A stretch of 34,372 bases of DNA from an uncultured bacterium (GTDB lineage Bacteria > Patescibacteriota > Minisyncoccia > Phycocordibacterales > Phycocordibacteraceae): positions 1 to 34,372 of the forward strand of contig CALUBY010000003.1 in assembly GCA_943914435.1 (NCBI GenBank). The letters run 5' to 3'. The notes under the pieces are model-generated. The model saw only the letters and a list, made by a program, of their open reading frames with translations, was not told the origin of the DNA and made no database searches. Positions 16,105 to 24,878 of this stretch are shown here, piece after piece (position 1 is the stretch's first letter; each line of letters begins with the position of its first letter). The translations under genes were made by a program, and so were the position numbers.

Positions 16105-16180
16105 GCCGGGATAGCTCAGTTGGTAGAGCAACGGTTTTGTAAACCGTAGGTCGCCGGTTCAAGCCCGGCTCCCGGCTCCA
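16105..16180 (+). tRNA. tRNA-Thr (anticodon UGU)
   Basis: The 76-base sequence folds into a full cloverleaf. The acceptor GCCGGGA pairs with TCCCGGC. The D arm has GCTC/GAGC. The anticodon stem ACGGT/ACCGT encloses the loop TTTGTAA, giving anticodon UGU, which reads ACA. The T arm is GCCGG-TTCAAGC-CCGGC. The discriminator base is U (T in DNA) and the CCA end is encoded. There is no intron. Its synthetase gene, thrS, is also in this window. Confidence 0.97.
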
Positions 16181-16189
16181 AAAGAAATA

Positions 16190-16228
16190 GAAGAATGCCC
16201 GGTCAAGCGACCGGGCATTCTTCTTTTC
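16190..16228. terminator. Bidirectional terminator between tRNA-Thr and the thioredoxin-fold gene
   Basis: A 15-bp perfect stem, GAAGAATGCCCGGTC (16190-16204) with its complement at 16209-16223, encloses loop AAGC and is followed by TTTT. The genes on each side converge. Confidence 0.9.
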
Positions 16229-16239
16229 GTTCGTGCTCT

Positions 16240-16926
16240 TTAGTCTCTGTCTGCAGGGGTAGTAGAGGCTGTTGATGTTGCAAAGAGCTCTTCCGGGAAT
16301 AGCTTTTGGAACGACTCAACGTCGGTAAACCCATACGAGTGTTTGCCTTCAATCACAAATGCGGGGAATCTTGGCTCTACCTTTTCGACGGCGATAAGGG
16401 TTTCAAGGGCTCCGAGATCAAGATTGTAGTCGAAGGAATAGACACGGAGTGCAGGGTAGGTCTGGCGAAGATAGGAGAGGGCGTAGCTTGCGCGGTCACA
16501 CGTGTCGCAGGCACCTGCTTCGTTTGAGTAGAAGTAGAGTGCGGTTGTTGGTGATACATCACAGGTGTCAGCAATGCGCTGTGTAAGAATGTAGTCACGA
16601 ATCTGAAGCAAGGTGTACTGCTTTTTCAGGCGAAGCACCTCAGCGTTGTCAGACCCTAGTCGCGTCTCTGCTACCGCAAGACGGTCTCCAAGCTCAGACA
16701 CCTCGTGGGTAAGGTCAGTGCCTACCGTAAGGTCTGCACAGGGAGCGTTTTCAAGAAGGGCAAATTGCGTTTCAACGGAGAGCGTGTCGGTTGCAAGCTG
16801 ACTTTGAATGGCATCAAGCTCAGCAATCCGCTGGCGGTCAAGCTGGTTTATGGCCGCTACAATAGTGCCGATAATGGCGACGGTTATAGCGAGAGCGAGT
16901 AGGGCATTACGGGTTCCAAGTGACAT
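16240..16926 (-). CDS. Membrane-anchored thioredoxin-fold protein with CDTC motif
   Basis: This 228-residue protein has an N-terminal membrane anchor (about residues 8-28) and a coiled-coil stretch to about residue 115. A thioredoxin-like domain follows: strand TALYFYS, redox motif Cys140-Asp-Thr-Cys143, helix, strand LRVYSFDYN, and a probable cis-proline at Pro188 in RFPAFVI. Two further Cys (63 and 122) lie before the redox pair. It probably acts outside the membrane in disulfide formation or reduction, which would fit the many Cys-containing surface proteins nearby; this role is inference. The gene starts 24 bases after the glycosyltransferase stop, with tandem TATCCT boxes in the gap (16934-16945), so it may have its own promoter. 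Confidence 0.75.
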   Translation of the reverse strand: MSLGTRNALLALAITVAIIGTIVAAINQLDRQRIAELDAIQSQLATDTLSVETQFALLENAPCADLTVGTDLTHEVSELGDRLAVAETRLGSDNAEVLRLKKQYTLLQIRDYILTQRIADTCDVSPTTALYFYSNEAGACDTCDRASYALSYLRQTYPALRVYSFDYNLDLGALETLIAVEKVEPRFPAFVIEGKHSYGFTDVESFQKLFPEELFATSTASTTPADRD

Positions 16927-16950
16927 ACGGTAGAGGATAAGGATAGCTTA

Positions 16951-18189
16951 TTAACGCCATGCGCGGCGTTTGCCGGTAAACACATCATACAGCGAACGTA
17001 TGAGCCAGAAAGGAGCAATGAACGCATAGATGAAGGAGTACCCGAGAATGCCGAGGAACAAGCGGGCTGGGGTGTTTGAGACGTGACGACCGATGAGTAG
17101 TAGCGAGACGGAAAGGATACCTACTACAATACTTGTGATAAAGAGGAAGGTAACCGGCGCATAGAACCATTCTAAGGAGAAACGCGGCATGAGTGTGTAG
17201 GAAAGAGGAATCCCGCTCGTAAGGTTATAGGTGCGCAGTAGATTAAGCGTGATAGACCCGAGTGCAACAAGGAACAGGAATGCACCACCTACAATGGCCA
17301 CAAACCCAAGAGGAAGAACCATAAGGCCAAGAACTCCGTACTTTGGATTTCCTACCAGGTCGCGGTAGTCAGTCATAACGTTTCGCAGGAAGCCGGTGGT
17401 CCAGCGGGTGCGCTGCTTTATGAGGGTTGGAACAGAACGAGGAACCTTGGTGTAGACCCGTGCGCGTGGCGCATTTTCAATTTCATATCCCGCACGCTGC
17501 ATGCGCAGTGCCATCTCCATATCCTCAGCCTGGTGGGCGTGACGGAATCCGCCAATCTCTTCTATAACGGAACGACGATAGAAAGAGAAAGGGCCAGGTG
17601 TGACGTAAATTCCATTAACCGCTGAAAGTGCGTGGCGAGCGGCAATACCAACGATGTACTCAGCGTTCTGCATTTGCTCAAGAAGATTCTTTGGCTGGAA
17701 CACGGACATGGCAGGGGTAGCCGCAGCAACCCCTGGTTTGTCGAAGCAGGGAATAATTTCACGCAGCGCATCGGGGGCAACAAACGAATCGGCATCAAGA
17801 CAGCCTACGAACTCTGCATCCTTTGCAATTTCAATACCGAGATTGATTGCGGTATGCTTTCCACCATTCTCTTTGTGAACAACGGTAATCTGAGGATTAT
17901 CCGTATACGTATCCATGACCTCTTTCGTGTTGTCGGTCGAGCCATCGTTCACCAGAATAATCTGGAGTTTGTCAGAAGGATAATCGAGCGCAAGAAGAGA
18001 GCGTACGGTCCCGTCAATGGTGTTCTGCTCGTTCCAGCAGGGAACGATAATGGCGACGCGAGGTGTGTTGATGGCGGCGGGGCGGGTGCGTCGTTCCTTG
18101 GCGGATCCTGAAAGGAAGGTGAGAAGCATGAATACCTCAAAGTAGAGCCCTAAGAAGAGAAAAGGGTAGGCGAGGATTTCTAGTGACAT
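16951..18189 (-). CDS. Family 2 processive glycosyltransferase, membrane protein
   Basis: This 412-residue protein has an N-terminal membrane segment (about 7-27), a GT-A catalytic domain and about three more membrane segments between roughly residues 285 and 400. Catalytic features are VPCWNEQNT (49-57), VNDGSTDNT (80-88), the DxD metal motif at D132/D134, the ED pair near D223 and QRTRW (259-263). This set is typical of cellulose, chitin, hyaluronan and poly-N-acetylglucosamine synthases. It likely makes and exports a surface polysaccharide from a nucleotide sugar. The sugar cannot be told from sequence. A TATAGG 14 bases before the start is a weak -10 candidate. Confidence 0.9.
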   Translation of the reverse strand: MSLEILAYPFLFLGLYFEVFMLLTFLSGSAKERRTRPAAINTPRVAIIVPCWNEQNTIDGTVRSLLALDYPSDKLQIILVNDGSTDNTKEVMDTYTDNPQITVVHKENGGKHTAINLGIEIAKDAEFVGCLDADSFVAPDALREIIPCFDKPGVAAATPAMSVFQPKNLLEQMQNAEYIVGIAARHALSAVNGIYVTPGPFSFYRRSVIEEIGGFRHAHQAEDMEMALRMQRAGYEIENAPRARVYTKVPRSVPTLIKQRTRWTTGFLRNVMTDYRDLVGNPKYGVLGLMVLPLGFVAIVGGAFLFLVALGSITLNLLRTYNLTSGIPLSYTLMPRFSLEWFYAPVTFLFITSIVVGILSVSLLLIGRHVSNTPARLFLGILGYSFIYAFIAPFWLIRSLYDVFTGKRRAWR

Positions 18190-18249
18190 AGACCGCAGGG
18201 TTTCCTATAAGCATAGCAAATACGCCTGTTTTTTCTAGGTAACCGCGTG

Positions 18250-18255
18250 TATACT
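18250..18255 (+). promoter_or_regulatory. -10 element of pheS
   Basis: TATACT ends 9 bases before the ATG at 18265. It overlaps the in-frame GTG extension at 18247, so it argues for the shorter start. Confidence 0.6.
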
Positions 18256-18264
18256 CGGACGTAT

Positions 18265-18996
18265 ATGGCATCTGGCAGGCTTCACCCGCTCACGAGCGCA
18301 ATACGCGATATTGCGGCATCGTTTGGTCGCATGGGCTTTTCTGTTGCGCACGGTCCTGAGCTCGAAGATGAACACTATAACTTCAACATGCTCAATATTC
18401 CGGAAGATCATCCGGCTCGTGACATGCAGGATACCTTTTGGACAAAAGAGGAACCAAGACGTGTGCCGCGCACGCAAACCAGCCCGGTCCAGGTGCGCTA
18501 CATTGAGAGTCAGCTTGCGAAAGGGATTCTTCCTCCGTACCGCATCATTGTGCCGGGGAAGGTGTTCCGGAACGAAGCAACCGATGCAACGCACGAAGCG
18601 CAGTTCACGCAGAACGAAGGACTGTGTGTGGGTACCGATATTACGCTTGCACACCTGAAAGGAACGCTCGAGCAATTTTTTAAAGACTATCTTACGAGTG
18701 ACGCAAAGGTGCGATTTCGTCCAAGCTTCTTTCCGTTCACGGAGCCATCGGTAGAAATAGACGTGTGGTATGCGCCTGAAGGAAAGGAAGGACGATGGCT
18801 TGAGATTGGTGGGGCCGGCATGGTTCATCCAACAGTACTTAAAAATGCAGGTCTTGATCCGGAAGTCTATCAAGGCTTCGCGTTTGGGTTTGGTCCGGAG
18901 CGTTTAATCATGGTGAAGCACGGAGTGACGGACATCCGTGGCTTCCATAGTGGTGACGTACGCTTCATACACGGGTTTGATCAGACGGCACAATAA
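18265..18996 (+). CDS. pheS: Phenylalanyl-tRNA synthetase alpha subunit, lacking the N-terminal coiled coil
   Basis: This 243-residue protein is the catalytic alpha subunit that forms phenylalanyl adenylate and charges tRNA-Phe. It begins directly at the catalytic core with GRLHPLTSAIRDI, which lies about 90-100 residues into the E. coli protein. All class II motifs follow: DTFWTKEE, RTQTSPVQVR, VFRNEATDATH, FRPSFFPFTEPSVEID, and GFAFGFGPERL. The N-terminal coiled-coil domain that touches tRNA is missing. The frame upstream is closed by a TAG at 18214-18216, so it is not simply a misplaced start. pheT follows after two bases. Confidence 0.95.
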   Translation: MASGRLHPLTSAIRDIAASFGRMGFSVAHGPELEDEHYNFNMLNIPEDHPARDMQDTFWTKEEPRRVPRTQTSPVQVRYIESQLAKGILPPYRIIVPGKVFRNEATDATHEAQFTQNEGLCVGTDITLAHLKGTLEQFFKDYLTSDAKVRFRPSFFPFTEPSVEIDVWYAPEGKEGRWLEIGGAGMVHPTVLKNAGLDPEVYQGFAFGFGPERLIMVKHGVTDIRGFHSGDVRFIHGFDQTAQ

Positions 18997-18998
18997 GT

Positions 18999-20909
18999 AT
19001 GAAAACATCTCTTCGCTGGCTTCAGACGTATTTCGATGCACCGCTTCCTGCGGTAGAGGAACTTGCTGACGCGCTCACGTTCCATGTGGCGGAAATTGAA
19101 GAGGCAGACGGTGACTTGCTTGATGTGAAGGTTCTTCCGGATCGGGCAGCGTATCTTCTTTCGCATCGCGGCGTTGCGAAAGAAATAAGTGCCATACTCG
19201 ATGTTCCGCTCTCTAAGGATCCGTTGAAGGATGAGCTCCCGACGTATCCGTCGACCGGACGACTTACGATTGCGCTCGATGATGAGGGAAAGACGAGTCG
19301 TTACATTGGTGCGCTTGTTAAGGGTGTGAAAGTGGGGCCGTCTCCCGAGTGGCTCAAAGAAGCTCTTACGAGTGTTGGTCAGCGCTCTATTAATAATGTG
19401 GTCGATGCGACGAACTACGTGATGCTTAACATCGGGCAGCCTCTTCACGCGTTTGATGCGGGCAAGCTTACCTCAAGGGAGGGAACCTATGCGATTGCGG
19501 TTCGTGCATCTCGCACGCCTGAAAAAATCACGACGCTTACCGGAGAGACCTACGAGCTACCCGAGAGCACGCTTCTTATTACGGACGCGTACGCTGACGG
19601 GTCTCCTCTTGGTATTGCAGGCATTAAGGGTGGGGAACGTGCAAGGGTTGATGAGGGTACGACGGATCTTGTTGTTGAGGCCGCAACCTTTGATGGCGCG
19701 AGTGTGCGAAAAACGGCTCAGTCCTTGAAGCTGTTTACTGATGCGTCGAGTCGGTATCAGAACAAACCATCAAAGGCACTCGCTGCCTATGGCATGCGCG
19801 ATGTCCTTGCGCTCATTCAACAGGTTGCAGGAGGGGAGGTGATTGATGTGGTGGATGTGAGTGCGCTTCCTCCTGAAGAGCCCACAACCGCATCAGTTTC
19901 GCTTGCGCGTATTAATGCAGTGCTTGGTTCAGCTTTTACCGCGGAAGAAGTTCGAGGCGCTTTCAACCGACTTGGATTTTCGTACATAGAAACGGACGGT
20001 GTGTTTACCGTACTTTCTCCCTTTGAGCGACGCGACCTCGTTATTGCAGAAGACTTGATTGAAGAAGTTGGGCGAATCATAGGATATGACCGCATTGCCC
20101 CGTGCGCGCTTCCTGTTCTTGATGGTATTCCGGACCAGGCTCGCTTTAGGGGAATTGAGCGAATACGCGATTTTCTTATCGAGCGCGGATTCATTGAAAT
20201 CTCAACGCCTTCGTTTGCAAGCGAGGGAGAGATTGAACTTCAGAACCCTCTCCAGCTTGATCGTCCCTATCTGCGTGCGTCACTCGTTCCTTCACTAAAG
20301 GAATCTCTCACGCGTGCCGCAATGGAAGCCCCAAGAACCTTTGGTGTGGATCCTTTGATAAAGCTTTTTGAAGTAGGAACCGTTTTCCATAAGACGGGTG
20401 AAGTGCTTCTGCTTTCAATGGGAATTGTTGCAACGACGGGAAAGCCAGCTCTGGCTGCAGGTGCTCTTAAAGAGTATGTAGCGACCCTCGAGCAAGAACT
20501 ACTTCAAAAGCCTGGCATCGCGAAATTTGGTCTCGATGGCCAGACGATGGAACTATCGATTAGTGCGCTTAATCTTGAGAAACTCGGTGAGGACTACGCG
20601 CCTCTTTCGGTGCGGCTTGGATCGTTCCGTCCGTATAGCCCTTATCCCTTTGCGCTCCGCGATGTTGCAGTGTGGACCCCTGAAGACACGGAAGAGAGCG
20701 AGGTACTGCTCGCCATAGTGCCGGCCGCGGGCGAATATCTTGCACGCATAGACCTCTTTGATCGGTTTGAGAAGGAAGGCCGTACCTCGTATGCGTTCCG
20801 CTTGGTGTTTGAATCCATGGACCGCACGCTTACGGACGCTGACCTTGATCCGGCTATGAGTCGCATAACGGAAGCCCTGAACGCACTCGAGGGGTTCGAG
20901 GTGCGATAG
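18999..20909 (+). CDS. pheT: Phenylalanyl-tRNA synthetase beta subunit, lacking the EMAP/OB tRNA-binding domain
   Basis: This 636-residue beta subunit is much shorter than the usual 790-800. The B1 domain start (MKTSLRWLQTYFD to TFHVAEIEEADG) runs straight into LLDVKVLPDRAAYLLSHRGVAKEISA, so the inserted EMAPII-like OB domain (roughly residues 40-150 in E. coli) is absent. The B3/B4 editing region (SINNVVDATNYVMLNIGQPLHAFD), the B5 domain and the core (EDLIEEVGRIIGYDRI) are present. The C-terminal FDX-ACB anticodon-binding domain (from about GSFRPYSPYPFALRDVAV) is intact. It is two bases from pheS and forms an operon with it. Confidence 0.95.
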   Translation: MKTSLRWLQTYFDAPLPAVEELADALTFHVAEIEEADGDLLDVKVLPDRAAYLLSHRGVAKEISAILDVPLSKDPLKDELPTYPSTGRLTIALDDEGKTSRYIGALVKGVKVGPSPEWLKEALTSVGQRSINNVVDATNYVMLNIGQPLHAFDAGKLTSREGTYAIAVRASRTPEKITTLTGETYELPESTLLITDAYADGSPLGIAGIKGGERARVDEGTTDLVVEAATFDGASVRKTAQSLKLFTDASSRYQNKPSKALAAYGMRDVLALIQQVAGGEVIDVVDVSALPPEEPTTASVSLARINAVLGSAFTAEEVRGAFNRLGFSYIETDGVFTVLSPFERRDLVIAEDLIEEVGRIIGYDRIAPCALPVLDGIPDQARFRGIERIRDFLIERGFIEISTPSFASEGEIELQNPLQLDRPYLRASLVPSLKESLTRAAMEAPRTFGVDPLIKLFEVGTVFHKTGEVLLLSMGIVATTGKPALAAGALKEYVATLEQELLQKPGIAKFGLDGQTMELSISALNLEKLGEDYAPLSVRLGSFRPYSPYPFALRDVAVWTPEDTEESEVLLAIVPAAGEYLARIDLFDRFEKEGRTSYAFRLVFESMDRTLTDADLDPAMSRITEALNALEGFEVR

Positions 20910-20974
20910 GGTTTTAAGGGGCCTACCTGAAGGCTTTCTGGGGGTTTCTCTAGGAAGAATTGTTGCCGCTGGCG

Positions 20975-20983
20975 TGGTATACT
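20975..20983 (+). promoter_or_regulatory. Extended -10 element of gyrB
   Basis: TGG-TATACT ends 11 bases before the ATG at 20995; there is no good -35 at 17-bp spacing, which fits an extended -10 promoter. Confidence 0.6.
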
Positions 20984-20994
20984 AGAGACATCAT

Positions 20995-23106
20995 ATGGCA
21001 AAGGCAGACGAGGAAAACGTAAAGAAAGCGGCCGCCCCTGCGGCCGCTAAAGCGGCAAAGTCCAAGGAGTACGACGCGTCATCTATCTCGGTGCTCGAGG
21101 GTCTTGAGCCGGTCCGCAAGCGTCCCGGTATGTACATCGGTACCACCGGTCCCGATGGTCTTCACCATCTTATTTGGGAGATTTTTGATAACTCACGCGA
21201 CGAGGCGATGGGTGGGTTTGCGAATGATATTGAAGTCGCACTCCTTCCGGGTGGGTATGTGCGTGTCATTGATAACGGTCGCGGTATTCCGGTAGGAATC
21301 CACCCAAAGACAAAAGTGTCTGCCCTTGAGACCATCATGACGACGCTCCATGCCGGCGGTAAGTTTGGTGGAGAAGATTCAGGGTATAAGGTCTCGGGTG
21401 GTTTGCATGGTGTGGGTGCATCGGTAGTTAACGCACTTTCAGAACACACCAAGGTTATCGTTCATAAGGACGGTGCCATTCACATGCAGGAGTACAAGAT
21501 TGGAAAGCCGCTTGCGAAGGTGAAGCAGATAGGCAAGACAACCCATAACGGAACGATCGTCATGTTTAAGCCAGACGTGACTATCTTCAAGGATGGCATT
21601 GTCTGGAACTGGGAAAAGATTGTCTCGCACCTGCGCCAGCAGGCATATCTCGTAAAGGGAACACGCATCACGGTTATTGATGCGCGTGACGAACCAACGG
21701 TTGATTCTGAAGGATCCATCTATCTTCGCACCACAAACAATGGTCTTGATGTGCCGAGCATGTCCTTCTTCTTTGAAGGAGGTCTCCGTTCACTCATTGG
21801 TTTCTATAACAAGCACCAGACCGCTGTCCATAAAAATATCTTTTATGTGGACTCAACCGATAACGAGGTGATGGTTGAGGTGGCGTTCCAGTATGTCGAC
21901 GACATTTCGCCGCGCTTGATGGCGTTTGCAAACAATATCTATAACCCCGAGCATGGTACGCATGTGACGGGCTTTAAGACCGCACTTACCCGTACCCTGA
22001 ACTCCTATGCGCGTTCGATTGGCGTGCTCAAAGAGAGCGAAGAAAACTTTACGGGTGATGATGCGCTTGAGGGTATGACCGCGGTGGTGTCTATCAAGAT
22101 GCCAGAGATTCAGTTTGAAGGACAGACAAAAGGAAAGCTTGGTTCCGTTGAGGCACAAGGCGCAACCGCCACCGTGTTTGGTCAGGCACTTGCAACGTTC
22201 TTTGAAGAGAATCCAGACGACGGAAAGGCAATCGTAAACAAGGTGCTGCTTGCGCTTAAGGCTCGAAAGGCCGCAAAGGCCGCAAAGGACTCGGTGCTTC
22301 GTAAGGGTGCCCTTGAAGGAATGACTCTGCCAGGAAAGCTCGCAGACTGTCAGTCAAAGAGTGCGGAGGAATCTGAGCTCTTTATTGTGGAGGGAGACTC
22401 CGCTGGGGGAACCGCTAAGACCGGTCGCGATCGCCGCACTCAGGCCATCCTTCCACTACGTGGAAAGATACTCAACATCGAGCGTGCACGTCTTGATAAG
22501 ATGCTCGCGTCTGAGCAGATTCGTAATCTTGTCGTTGCAATGGGTACTGCCATTGGTGACATTTTTGATATATCGAAGCTCCGCTATCACAAGATCATTA
22601 TTGCAACGGATGCCGACGTGGACGGTGCCCACATTCGTACCCTTCTCCTTACGCTCCTGTATCGTCACTTCCGTCCGATTATTGATGGCGGGTTTATCTA
22701 TATTGCTCAGCCACCGCTCTATAAGATTAAGCGAGGAAAGGAAGTCCTGTATGCGTACACGGATGAGGAAAAGTTTAAGATACTCGGGACTGACGCAAGC
22801 ATGGCTGTAGATGAGGCTGACGAGGAACAGGGAACGGATGAAGAAGGTGAAGGGTCACCAGAGGAAGAGGTCACGACAAAGAAGGGCGCAAAGGTTTCTC
22901 TTCAGCGATACAAGGGTCTCGGTGAGATGAATGCGTCCGAGCTCTGGGAGACGACGATGGATCCGGGTAATCGCGTCTTGAAGCGCGTTACGGTTGAAGA
23001 CGCGGTAGAGGCAGATCGTATCTTCGATATCTTGATGGGAACCGATGTACCAAGTCGCAAGGCGTTCATTCAAAGTAACGCAAAGCTCGCGAACCTCGAC
23101 GTGTAG
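20995..23106 (+). CDS. gyrB: DNA gyrase subunit B
   Basis: This 703-residue protein is the ATPase subunit of DNA gyrase. An Ala/Lys-rich N-terminal extension of about 25 residues precedes VLEGLEPVRKRPGMYIG. The GHKL ATPase motifs are EIFDNSRDEA, DNGRGIPV, and GGLHGVGASVVNALS. The transducer domain follows, then the TOPRIM motifs VEGDSAGGTAKTGRDRRTQA (near residue 465) and DADVDGAHIRTLL (near 538). An acidic insert rich in Glu and Asp (near residues 605-630) lies before the C-terminal QRYKGLGEMN motif. The sequence is gyrase-like rather than ParE-like by the motif spacing, though these two families are close. gyrA is not in the window. Confidence 0.93.
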   Translation: MAKADEENVKKAAAPAAAKAAKSKEYDASSISVLEGLEPVRKRPGMYIGTTGPDGLHHLIWEIFDNSRDEAMGGFANDIEVALLPGGYVRVIDNGRGIPVGIHPKTKVSALETIMTTLHAGGKFGGEDSGYKVSGGLHGVGASVVNALSEHTKVIVHKDGAIHMQEYKIGKPLAKVKQIGKTTHNGTIVMFKPDVTIFKDGIVWNWEKIVSHLRQQAYLVKGTRITVIDARDEPTVDSEGSIYLRTTNNGLDVPSMSFFFEGGLRSLIGFYNKHQTAVHKNIFYVDSTDNEVMVEVAFQYVDDISPRLMAFANNIYNPEHGTHVTGFKTALTRTLNSYARSIGVLKESEENFTGDDALEGMTAVVSIKMPEIQFEGQTKGKLGSVEAQGATATVFGQALATFFEENPDDGKAIVNKVLLALKARKAAKAAKDSVLRKGALEGMTLPGKLADCQSKSAEESELFIVEGDSAGGTAKTGRDRRTQAILPLRGKILNIERARLDKMLASEQIRNLVVAMGTAIGDIFDISKLRYHKIIIATDADVDGAHIRTLLLTLLYRHFRPIIDGGFIYIAQPPLYKIKRGKEVLYAYTDEEKFKILGTDASMAVDEADEEQGTDEEGEGSPEEEVTTKKGAKVSLQRYKGLGEMNASELWETTMDPGNRVLKRVTVEDAVEADRIFDILMGTDVPSRKAFIQSNAKLANLDV

Positions 23107-23126
23107 GCACATACGGTCGAATCAAA

Positions 23127-23160
23127 TACAAAAGCCCCGCCAATTGGCGGGGCTTTTGTA
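23127..23160. terminator. Bidirectional terminator between gyrB and the CARDB gene
   Basis: A 15-bp perfect stem, TACAAAAGCCCCGCC (23127-23141) with its complement at 23146-23160, encloses an AATT loop. Its A/T-rich base gives T-runs on both strands, between converging genes. Confidence 0.9.
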
Positions 23161-23181
23161 TGGAGTGGGTGGAAACGACTC

Positions 23182-23952
23182 CTAGTCTTCGATGTCGATT
23201 GAGACGTCGCGCGTATTGTTGCGCTCGTTTGATTCGTTCACGTCGTTGCCGGTATCAACCTCAATAGTGATAGTACGATTGTTTCCTTCACGTGCGCTGT
23301 CGAAACCAAGGACATACTGGATGCGCTCGTTCGGGCGAAGAGACTGCTGTGTCTTTGACTTGTAGGTGTAGCTTCGTGTCGTTGGAAGCTCTACCTCAAA
23401 ATCAAAGCGGTCAGCGATATTGGTGCCCCGGTTCGCAATCGTGAAGCGGATAGCGCCACGTTCGCCGTCAGGAACCTCGCTTGATGCACGGAAGGTATTG
23501 GTGTTACTTGAGGTAAGGTATCCCGTCTGGATTTCCTCGATAACAAGGTCAGGAAGACCATAGTAGTTGGTAGCAGCAGGAACCTGTATTGGAACAACAA
23601 CGGTGGTTGGGGTTCCTGGACGAGGATTCTCGGTACCCGTTCCGGTAGTAGGGGAGACAGGAGTCGTGGTTGCGGTTTCCGTCTCAGTATTCTCATCCTC
23701 ACCAAAAGGTACGGTTTCCGGTTCAGTGATTACCACAAGGTCAGCATCGTCTCCGTTTGGAGAGAATACCTGGGAAGAGAGATAGACCGCAGCGGATCCA
23801 ACACTTGAAATAGCTGCAGGCACAAAGCGTGCTGCATATACCGCTAGTGCCATACCAATAAAGAGAAGCACGATGAAACCAACGATCGCCAAACCATTGA
23901 TGGCTGCACGGCGGTCGTTTGTCTGGGTTGTCTTGATTGTTGTCGTTTCCAT
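23182..23952 (-). CDS. Membrane-anchored CARDB-domain surface protein
   Basis: This 256-residue protein has one membrane segment (about residues 19-42), a Thr/Pro/Glu-rich spacer (about 75-125), and a C-terminal CARDB (cell adhesion-related, bacterial) Ig-like domain. The domain begins at LPDLVIEEIQ and ends with VDTGNDVNESNERNNT, both typical of the family. The fold is exposed outside the membrane. A role in adhesion or surface scaffolding is inferred. The start at 23952 is chosen because the promoter (TTGACA, 17 bases, TGG-TAAACA) ends 8 bases before it, and an in-frame GTG upstream lies inside the promoter. It is divergent from the sortase gene. Confidence 0.85.
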   Translation of the reverse strand: METTTIKTTQTNDRRAAINGLAIVGFIVLLFIGMALAVYAARFVPAAISSVGSAAVYLSSQVFSPNGDDADLVVITEPETVPFGEDENTETETATTTPVSPTTGTGTENPRPGTPTTVVVPIQVPAATNYYGLPDLVIEEIQTGYLTSSNTNTFRASSEVPDGERGAIRFTIANRGTNIADRFDFEVELPTTRSYTYKSKTQQSLRPNERIQYVLGFDSAREGNNRTITIEVDTGNDVNESNERNNTRDVSIDIED

Positions 23953-23960
23953 ATGCATGA

Positions 23961-23989
23961 TGTTTACCACATACAGTATTCTTTGTCAA
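23961..23989 (-). promoter_or_regulatory. Promoter of the CARDB gene
   Basis: On the minus strand TTGACA (23984-23989) is followed after 17 bases by TAAACA (23961-23966) with a TGG extension. It is among the best complete promoters in the window and ends 8 bases before the ATG. Confidence 0.7.
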
Positions 23990-24128
23990 CAGTAGCCTTG
24001 ACGACCCTCTTCAGAATTCCTTCAGTATAAGAAGCGTAGAGTGAAATCCGAATGAAGCGGCTAGGAGGGAAGCCGTCTGAAGGCCTTGACAAATACCCTG
24101 TATAATGTAATGATAGCTGGGTCAAGTT

Positions 24129-24788
24129 ATGGCAGCAATAAAACAAACAGTCAAGTTCATACGCGGCGCACAGCAGGCGTATGACAAGAAATGGAGCTTT
24201 CTTGCTGCCTTCTTGGCGGTGTTCTTCGTCACGTTCTCGATGCTAGCGACTCTCGATCTTCTTCCTGAGGCACCCGTAAAGGTAGCTGAGGAAACGGTTC
24301 TCCCAACAGCGTCACTTGCAGCATCAGTTATTCTTGCGAGTCCGGAGAATCCGGTCCGTATTGAAATTAAGGAGGTTGGCATTGATGTGACGATTAAGAA
24401 CCCAAACACCACAAATGTTGCGGTGCTTGATGAGGCGCTTCTTACGGGAGCGGTTCGTTACCCAACGTCGGCAAAGCTTGGTGAAGAAGGGAATGTGATT
24501 CTCTTTGGTCACTCAAGCTACCTTCCTTTGGTAAACAATCCGTCATTCAAGGCGTTCAATCAAATTCAGGACCTTGAGAAGGGAGACCGTATTACGGTCT
24601 ACAGCGATACTACGGCATATGTCTATGCGGTGACGTCCGTCACTGCGGCTGACGCTGACGAGGATGCTATTCCGCTCACAAAGACGGGACACACCCTCAC
24701 CATTGCTACCTGTGACTCGTTTGGCAAAAAGAGCGATCGATTCATCGTTGTATCTGAGCTTGTAGAGACCTACCCGCTCGCGAGCTAA
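24129..24788 (+). CDS. Sortase family transpeptidase
   Basis: This 219-residue protein has an N-terminal membrane anchor (about 24-44) and a sortase beta-barrel. The catalytic triad is His128 in LFGHSSY, Cys195 in TLTIATCDS, and Arg204 in KKSDRFIV. Sortases cut a C-terminal sorting motif and join proteins to wall or pilin amines. The motif order and short length fit the class D/E/F-like sortases, but the exact class is uncertain. No protein in this window has a clear LPxTG-type sorting signal, so its substrates are elsewhere or use a different motif. A TATAAT (24101-24106) and a TTGACA (24086-24091) lie upstream but only nine bases apart, so the promoter is not certain. Confidence 0.9.
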   Translation: MAAIKQTVKFIRGAQQAYDKKWSFLAAFLAVFFVTFSMLATLDLLPEAPVKVAEETVLPTASLAASVILASPENPVRIEIKEVGIDVTIKNPNTTNVAVLDEALLTGAVRYPTSAKLGEEGNVILFGHSSYLPLVNNPSFKAFNQIQDLEKGDRITVYSDTTAYVYAVTSVTAADADEDAIPLTKTGHTLTIATCDSFGKKSDRFIVVSELVETYPLAS

Positions 24789-24865
24789 CGCTCGTTATTG
24801 GATAGGTCGTTGCAAACGCACGACTACCGCCGCATTCGCGGACGGGAAACCCGCTCTTTCCACAG

Positions 24866-24871
24866 GGGAGA
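24866..24871 (+). promoter_or_regulatory. Shine-Dalgarno-like site of the foreign-looking gene
   Basis: A purine-rich GGGGAG run lies about 8 bases before the ATG at 24879. It is unusual here because most genes in the window have no such site, and it fixes the start. Confidence 0.5.
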
Positions 24872-24878
24872 AATAGAG

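Noticed and set aside
24086..24106. TTGACA and TATAAT upstream of the sortase as one promoter
   Set aside because: They are only nine bases apart, too close to work together; one of them may be used with another partner.
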